Below, one piece after another: positions 8,943-12,233 of a stretch of 12,233 nucleotides of DNA. Location of the stretch: NCBI GenBank assembly GCA_023458355.1, contig JAEWZS010000025.1, positions 1-12,233 on the forward strand, written 5' to 3'. The DNA is from Bacillota bacterium. Its GTDB lineage: Bacteria; Bacillota; Clostridia; Christensenellales; CAG-138. The stretch's first letter is position 1, and every line of letters starts with the position of its first letter. A model generated the notes under the pieces. That model had not been told where the DNA came from and made no database searches. It saw only the letters and a list, made by a program, of their open reading frames with translations. A program made the translations under genes and the position numbers.

Positions 8943-9614
8943 TCAAAGATACAGGGGATCCTCCCATATCAATCCTGTCCTGCCGCCCTTTTTTGCCTCA
9001 ATAAGCGCTACATGCGGCGGGGTATTGCGGCGGGTGAACACCATTTGAATACGCTTAGGCTCGATACCGTTTTCCTTTAAGGCATGAACAGCCTCACAAA
9101 GAAGCGATGCGGGGTATACAAGATACAGCCTGCCTCCGTTTTTTAGAAGCTGCTTAGCGCAGGCGGATACGTCATATAAGGTGCAAGTATCCTGATGGGT
9201 GCTTATGCGCCTTTGCTCCACTTCGCTTTTTGTACCGGACGCAAAATAGGGTGGGTTACATACAACCGCGTCATAACCTCCGGCAGTTAGCTCCGCGCTC
9301 TTTTCTCGAAGGTCAGCGCAAACTACCCGTATGCCTTCCTCCTGCCCATTCATTTGTACCGTGCGGCGGAGCGTATCGCACAAGCTTTCGTTGATCTCCA
9401 CGGCGGTCATATGCGCCTTTGTCTTGCCGTTAATTAATATAGAAAGTATGCCCGTTCCAGCGCAAAGATCAAGCAAATGTTCGTTTTCCCTTGCATGTAC
9501 GAAATTATGGAGCAACACCGAATCGGTGCCGTAGGTGAAGCCACGCGTATCGCGGATGATCTTAAGGCCGTCAAATTGGAGGTCTTCAACAATTTCGTAC
9601 TCTTTAAGCTCCAT
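8943..9614 (-). CDS. trmN6: tRNA1(Val) (adenine(37)-N6)-methyltransferase family protein (YfiC/YabB-like)
   Basis: A class I SAM-dependent N6-adenine methyltransferase, 223 residues. Seen: the substrate-side N-terminus FTYGTDSVLLHNF (26-38) typical of TrmN6/YfiC, SAM motif I DLCAGTG (49-55), acidic E73 at the end of strand 2 for the ribose hydroxyls, and the catalytic NPPY (120-123). In E. coli the homologue modifies A37 of tRNA-Val; the exact tRNA target of Bacillota homologues is less certain. The ATG at 9614 follows GGAGGG (9618-9623) closely. The open frame extends upstream to 10043 through the metG leader, but that extension has no ribosome binding site and crosses its own promoter, so I reject it. 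It is divergent from metG and upstream of rsmI. Confidence 0.92.
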   Translation of the reverse strand: MELKEYEIVEDLQFDGLKIIRDTRGFTYGTDSVLLHNFVHARENEHLLDLCAGTGILSILINGKTKAHMTAVEINESLCDTLRRTVQMNGQEEGIRVVCADLREKSAELTAGGYDAVVCNPPYFASGTKSEVEQRRISTHQDTCTLYDVSACAKQLLKNGGRLYLVYPASLLCEAVHALKENGIEPKRIQMVFTRRNTPPHVALIEAKKGGRTGLIWEDPLYL

Positions 9615-9642
9615 ACACCCTCCGGTAAGTTGTGTGAATTTC

Positions 9643-9671
9643 ATTATACTAGATTGCACACATTTTGGGAA
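9643..9671 (-). promoter_or_regulatory. Promoter of the trmN6-rsmI unit
   Basis: On the minus strand a perfect TATAAT (9643-9648) lies 17 bp from TTCCCA (9666-9671, 4 of 6 matches). The predicted start near 9636 gives a leader of about 22 nt. A TGTGTG/CACACA inverted repeat (9631-9636 and 9657-9662) brackets the -10 and could be an operator, at low confidence. Confidence 0.72.
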
Positions 9672-9687
9672 ATGCGACATATTTGTG

Positions 9688-9716
9688 TTGACAAATGGTA
9701 ACGCTACCACTAAACT
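9688..9716 (+). promoter_or_regulatory. Promoter of metG
   Basis: A perfect TTGACA (9688-9693) and TAAACT (9711-9716, 4 of 6) are 17 bp apart. The predicted start near 9723 is where the T-box stem I begins, which supports the assignment. The spacer contains a 14-bp palindrome listed separately. Confidence 0.82.
9696..9709. promoter_or_regulatory. Candidate LacI/CcpA-type operator in the metG promoter
   Basis: TGGTAACGCTACCA is a palindrome with TGGTA/TACCA arms and a central CG, the form typical of LacI/GalR-family sites. Extended to 9695-9710 it matches 14 of 16 positions of the Bacillus catabolite-responsive element WTGNNARCGNWWWCAW as I recall it. It lies in the -35/-10 spacer, where bound protein would block RNA polymerase. 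Confidence 0.5.
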
Positions 9717-9722
9717 CAATTT

Positions 9723-9988
9723 ATCATACCGCAATGACGGAAAGAGTACGCACATAAACCCTTTTAGAGAGCCGGCGGACGGTGCAAGCCGGAGGGGAAA
9801 TGTGCGGAACATGGCTCCCGAGCGGCTGCCGCCAAAAGGCATCTCATTTTTGCCCCTTAAGCGGAGCGGGCTTCGCCCGATACAGCGGAGACAAACGAGC
9901 CCTTTGCCACAAGCATAGGGGAAACAGGGTGGTACCACGGCGCAAGCCGTCCCTCGGCCGAGTTTGGCCTTGGGGCGTGTTTTTATTT
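9723..9988 (+). promoter_or_regulatory. T-box riboswitch (tRNA-Met responsive) of metG
   Basis: The leader senses uncharged tRNA-Met and allows metG transcription to continue when methionyl-tRNA is scarce. Stem I: arms CGCACAT (9749-9755) and ATGTGCG (9800-9806) stand above the specifier loop. Distally there are AGAGA (9766-9770), a CCGGC/GCCGG helix (9772-9776 with 9788-9792) and a GGTG-containing loop. The specifier follows GAAC and reads ATG (9811-9813), the methionine codon. Stem III includes CGGGC-TTC-GCCCG (about 9867-9880). The T-box core AGGGTGGTACCACGG is at 9926-9940, with the acceptor-pairing TGGT at 9930-9933; its final T would pair with A73 of tRNA-Met. Antiterminator: AGGG (9926-9929) pairs with CCCT (9951-9954), and ACGGC (9937-9941) with GCCGT (9946-9950) over a GCAA loop. 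CCCT is shared with the terminator, so the two folds exclude each other. Confidence 0.96.
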
Positions 9989-9989
9989 T
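9948..9989 (+). terminator. T-box-controlled intrinsic terminator
   Basis: The outer helix (9948-9953 with 9972-9977) and inner GGCC/GGCC helix (9956-9959 with 9966-9969) are separated by a 2x2 mismatch and capped by a 6-nt loop. TGTTTTTATTTT follows. It competes with the antiterminator for CCCT at 9951-9954. Confidence 0.88.
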
Positions 9990-10151
9990 ATTGCTCCGGC
10001 AGTAAGCAGTCGGGGAAAATAGCCGAAGGATTTTTGCCGCCAATCAAGGCGGACGACGCAGGCGGGCTCGGAGCGCCCGCTCAAGGAGGACAACGCAGAG
10101 TGGTGGCAAAAAGACAAGGATAGATTCCCGTATGTTTGCTGTCGGAGTAAT
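9990..10151 (+). ncRNA. Unrecognised structured RNA domain in the metG leader
   Basis: Directly after the T-box terminator, about 160 nt folds by eye into one long hairpin. Helix 1: 9990-10008 with 10133-10151, 19 continuous pairs including 4 G-U. A 2x2 loop follows. Helix 2: 10011-10016 with 10125-10130, 6 pairs including 1 G-U. A purine-rich loop follows (10017-10030 and 10113-10124). Helix 3: 10031-10042 with 10101-10112, 12 pairs including 1 G-U (TTTTTGCCGCC with GGTGGCAAAAA). An inner loop carries a repeated 18-nt sequence on both strands. Helix 4: 10061-10067 with 10075-10081, closed by a 7-nt loop. All six non-Watson-Crick pairs in helices 1-3 are G-U on the plus strand, as expected for plus-strand RNA selected for structure. 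It ends 38 nt before the metG start and does not hide the ribosome binding site. I could not match it to a riboswitch class I know; function unknown. Confidence 0.75.
10044..10098 (+). repeat. Imperfect direct repeat on both sides of helix 4
   Basis: Two 18-nt copies starting TCAAGG and ending ACGCAG (10044-10061 and 10081-10098) are identical at 16 positions; they differ at the seventh (C/A) and twelfth (G/A) bases. They occupy opposite strands of the inner loop of the leader domain at 9990-10151, which makes the loop pseudo-symmetric. Confidence 0.85.
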
Positions 10152-10189
10152 TGAAAAAACTTGTCCGCAATGCGGGCATGGAGGTATGT

Positions 10190-12229
10190 ATGGAAAACCG
10201 TAAAAGCTATTATATCACAACGCCGATTTACTACACGAACGGCAATCTGCACATCGGCCACAGCTACACCACCGTAGCGGCGGACGCCATTTCGCGCTAC
10301 AAGCGGCTCACCGGCTACGACGTGTACTTTTTGACGGGCTCCGATGAGCACGGGCAGAAGGTGGAGCGCGCCGCAAAAAAGCAAGGCGTCACCCCCAAGG
10401 AATACGTAGATGAAATTGTCGCATCGTTCCAAAACGTTTGGAAGGCGCTCGACATATCCTACGACGGCTTTGTGCGCACCACCGATGATTACCATGAAAA
10501 AGGCGTACAGAAGATTTTTAAAAGGCTCTACGAGCAGGGCGATATTTACAAATCCTCCTACAAAGGACATTATTGTACCACCTGCGAAGCGTTTTGGCTT
10601 GAGCGCCAACTTAAGGACAACTGCTGTCCCGATTGCGGAAAGCAAGTGGAGATTGTGGAGGAGCAAAGCTACTTCTTCCGCTTAAGCAAGTATGCCGACA
10701 GGCTTATCGCACATATCAAAGCGAATCCTGAGTTTATACAGCCCGAGAGCCGCGCCAATGAAATGCTCAACAACTTCCTTCTGCCGGGGCTTGAAGACCT
10801 GTGCGTTTCGCGCACCACGTTTAAGTGGGGCGTTCCCGTGGATTTTGACCCGGGCCACGTGGTATACGTTTGGGTGGACGCGTTGTCCAACTATATAACA
10901 AAGCTCGGTTATTTGGGCGAGGACGATACCCTTATGCAAAAATACTGGCCCGCTGATGTACACCTTGTAGGTAAGGAGATCGTTCGCTTCCATACTATCA
11001 TTTGGCCCATACTCTTGATGGCGCTCGATCTGCCTCTCCCCAAGCAGGTGTTCGGCCACGGATGGCTGGTGCTCGACGGCGGCAAGATGAGCAAATCGCA
11101 GGGCAATGTGGTTGACCCCATAAAGCTTATCGATCGCTACGGTGTAGATGCTATTCGCTATTTCTTGCTGCGCGAGGTACCCTTCGGAAGCGACGGCGTA
11201 TTTTCTAATGAAGCGCTCATTTACCGCATTAACAGCGATCTTGCAAACGACCTCGGGAACCTCCTCTCGCGTACAGTGAGCATGATCGAAAAATATTTTA
11301 CCGCGAATCTCCCCGCACCAAGCGTTTATGTTGCCGAGGAGGATGACGAGCTTATCTCCATCGCCCGCGACCTGCCAAAGCTCGTTGAGGAGAATATGAA
11401 CGCGTTAAGGCTCCCCGAGTCCTTAGAGGAAATTTGGAAGCTCATCGGCGCGTGCAATAAGTATATCGATATAACGAAGCCTTGGATACTCTCCAAGGAC
11501 GAAAGCACAATGAACCGCTTGGGAACGGTGCTTTATAACCTGGCGGAGTGCCTGCGCTTTGTGGGCGTACTTCTTTCGCCGTTTCTCACCCGTACCGCAC
11601 CGAAGATATTCGAGCAACTCGGCATTACGGATGCTGCGCTCAAGACCATCGAAAGCCTTTCCTACGGCAATTTGCCCGCAGGCGTACATGTGCAAAAAGG
11701 AGATGCGCTGTTCCCGCGCATCGATGTGAAGGCGGAGCTTGAATTGCTCGCCGCACATGCTGCCGAGGTTGAAAAAGAGGCAAAGGAAGAGGAATTGAAA
11801 GCCGAAGTAAAATCCGCCCCTCAGGCGGAGAAGGAACCGGAGAAGAAGCCTGCAGAAAAAGCAGGGGATGATGTCCCACAAAAAGCCGAACCGGATAGCG
11901 AGTACATCACCTACGACGATTTCTCTAAGCTTGACTTAAGGCTTGCAAAGGTCATCGCTTGTGAGAACGTGAAACGCTCGGACCACCTTTTAAACCTAAC
12001 GCTCGAGGTCGGCTCACAAACCCGCACGGTGCTGTCGGGCATCAAGGATTTCTATACGCCCGAAGACTTGATCGGCAAAACCGTAGTGCTTGTAGCAAAC
12101 CTCAAACCGCGTAAAATCTGCGGCATTGAGAGCTGCGGCATGATCCTTTGCGCTTCCGACGATGAAGATAAGGCGCTAAGCGCGCTCACCACCTTGGCAC
12201 CAATGGAAAGCGGGCTGAAAGTAAGGTAA
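10190..12229 (+). CDS. metG: Methionine--tRNA ligase (with C-terminal tRNA-binding domain)
   Basis: MetG charges tRNA-Met with methionine at the cost of ATP. The 679-residue protein has the class I catalytic core with HIGH (21-24, NLHIGH) and KMSKS (299-303), and a zinc knuckle made by C129/C132 and C146/C149. An alpha-helical anticodon-binding domain follows (about 370-510), then a charged, low-complexity Glu/Lys/Ala linker (about 515-570). It ends with an OB-fold Trbp111-like tRNA-binding domain (about 572-679: DFSKLDLRLAKVI, then VLVANLKPRKICGIESCGMIL) that promotes dimerisation and tRNA binding. I start at the ATG at 10190: GGAGG (10180-10184) precedes it by 5 nt and the protein then begins MENRKSYYITTPIYY, as in homologues. 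In-frame TTG (10151) and ATG (10178) starts overlap the leader structure or the ribosome binding site. Expression is governed by the T-box upstream and perhaps the second leader domain. Confidence 0.98.
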   Translation: MENRKSYYITTPIYYTNGNLHIGHSYTTVAADAISRYKRLTGYDVYFLTGSDEHGQKVERAAKKQGVTPKEYVDEIVASFQNVWKALDISYDGFVRTTDDYHEKGVQKIFKRLYEQGDIYKSSYKGHYCTTCEAFWLERQLKDNCCPDCGKQVEIVEEQSYFFRLSKYADRLIAHIKANPEFIQPESRANEMLNNFLLPGLEDLCVSRTTFKWGVPVDFDPGHVVYVWVDALSNYITKLGYLGEDDTLMQKYWPADVHLVGKEIVRFHTIIWPILLMALDLPLPKQVFGHGWLVLDGGKMSKSQGNVVDPIKLIDRYGVDAIRYFLLREVPFGSDGVFSNEALIYRINSDLANDLGNLLSRTVSMIEKYFTANLPAPSVYVAEEDDELISIARDLPKLVEENMNALRLPESLEEIWKLIGACNKYIDITKPWILSKDESTMNRLGTVLYNLAECLRFVGVLLSPFLTRTAPKIFEQLGITDAALKTIESLSYGNLPAGVHVQKGDALFPRIDVKAELELLAAHAAEVEKEAKEEELKAEVKSAPQAEKEPEKKPAEKAGDDVPQKAEPDSEYITYDDFSKLDLRLAKVIACENVKRSDHLLNLTLEVGSQTRTVLSGIKDFYTPEDLIGKTVVLVANLKPRKICGIESCGMILCASDDEDKALSALTTLAPMESGLKVR

Positions 12230-12233
12230 TCTT

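Noticed and set aside
9615..10043. N-terminal extension of trmN6 through the metG leader
   Set aside because: It crosses the trmN6 promoter and the T-box of the opposite strand, gives a Cys/Arg-rich non-conserved sequence, and homologues begin at the MELKEYEIV position.
10083..10123. Possible leader peptide: AAGGAGG at 10083-10089 followed by GTG and seven codons to a TAG
   Set aside because: The AAGGAGG is part of the 18-nt repeat, the GTG would lie in helix 3, the peptide is tiny and has no methionine run or other attenuation logic.
9990..10151. Interpretation as terminal inverted repeats of a DNA mobile element (MITE-like)
   Set aside because: All mismatches in the arms are plus-strand G-U pairs, there is further nested complementarity, and I see no flanking target-site duplication; RNA structure explains it better, though an inserted RNA-like repeat cannot be fully excluded.
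10151..10189. Earlier metG starts (TTG at 10151, ATG at 10178)
   Set aside because: No ribosome binding site at proper distance; the ATG at 10178 overlaps the GGAGG that serves 10190, and MetG homologues align from 10190.

Overview
The window looks like a piece of a spore-forming, anaerobic, low-to-mid GC Bacillota chromosome (Clostridia-like). The main clues are spmA/spmB (endospore maturation), pyruvate:ferredoxin oxidoreductase, a tRNA-Met T-box leader in front of metG, a DUF2975/XRE pair, and strong AGGAGG-type ribosome binding sites. The species cannot be read from the sequence alone. I see no tRNA or rRNA gene, CRISPR array, transposase or phage gene.

Layout. Positions 1-2538 (minus) hold the first 846 residues of pyruvate:ferredoxin oxidoreductase; its C-terminus lies outside the window. 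About 600 AT-rich bases with divergent promoters separate it from an RpiR-family SIS-domain regulator (3156-3953, plus). Next come a stand-alone PHP-domain metal-dependent phosphoesterase (4115-4885, plus) and a two-gene operon of a four-helix DUF2975 membrane protein and a small XRE-type regulator (5086-5877, plus). From 5966 to 9614 everything is on the minus strand: comB, spmB, spmA, rsmI and trmN6. metG (10190-12229, plus) is divergent from trmN6, and both promoters lie in the shared intergenic region. Most units have a clear sigma-70-type promoter (17-bp spacers) and a strong intrinsic terminator.

Function. nifJ belongs to central anaerobic metabolism. trmN6, rsmI and metG form a translation cluster known from other Bacillota (yabB / yabC / metS in Bacillus subtilis), here with metG divergent. 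spmA-spmB act in spore core dehydration. comB next to them may point to sulfolactate made for spores, which is an inference.

Most unusual region. The metG leader is about 470 nt long. A complete methionine T-box (ATG specifier, TGGT acceptor-pairing bulge, mutually exclusive antiterminator and terminator) is followed at once by a second, separate RNA-like domain at 9990-10151. This domain is a long hairpin of about 37 base pairs in three helices. Every non-Watson-Crick pair in those helices is a G-U on the plus strand. Its inner loop carries the same 18-nt sequence on both strands (16 of 18 identical). I do not recognise this element, and it is the best candidate here for an undescribed system. 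The metG promoter also has a LacI/CcpA-like palindrome in its spacer.
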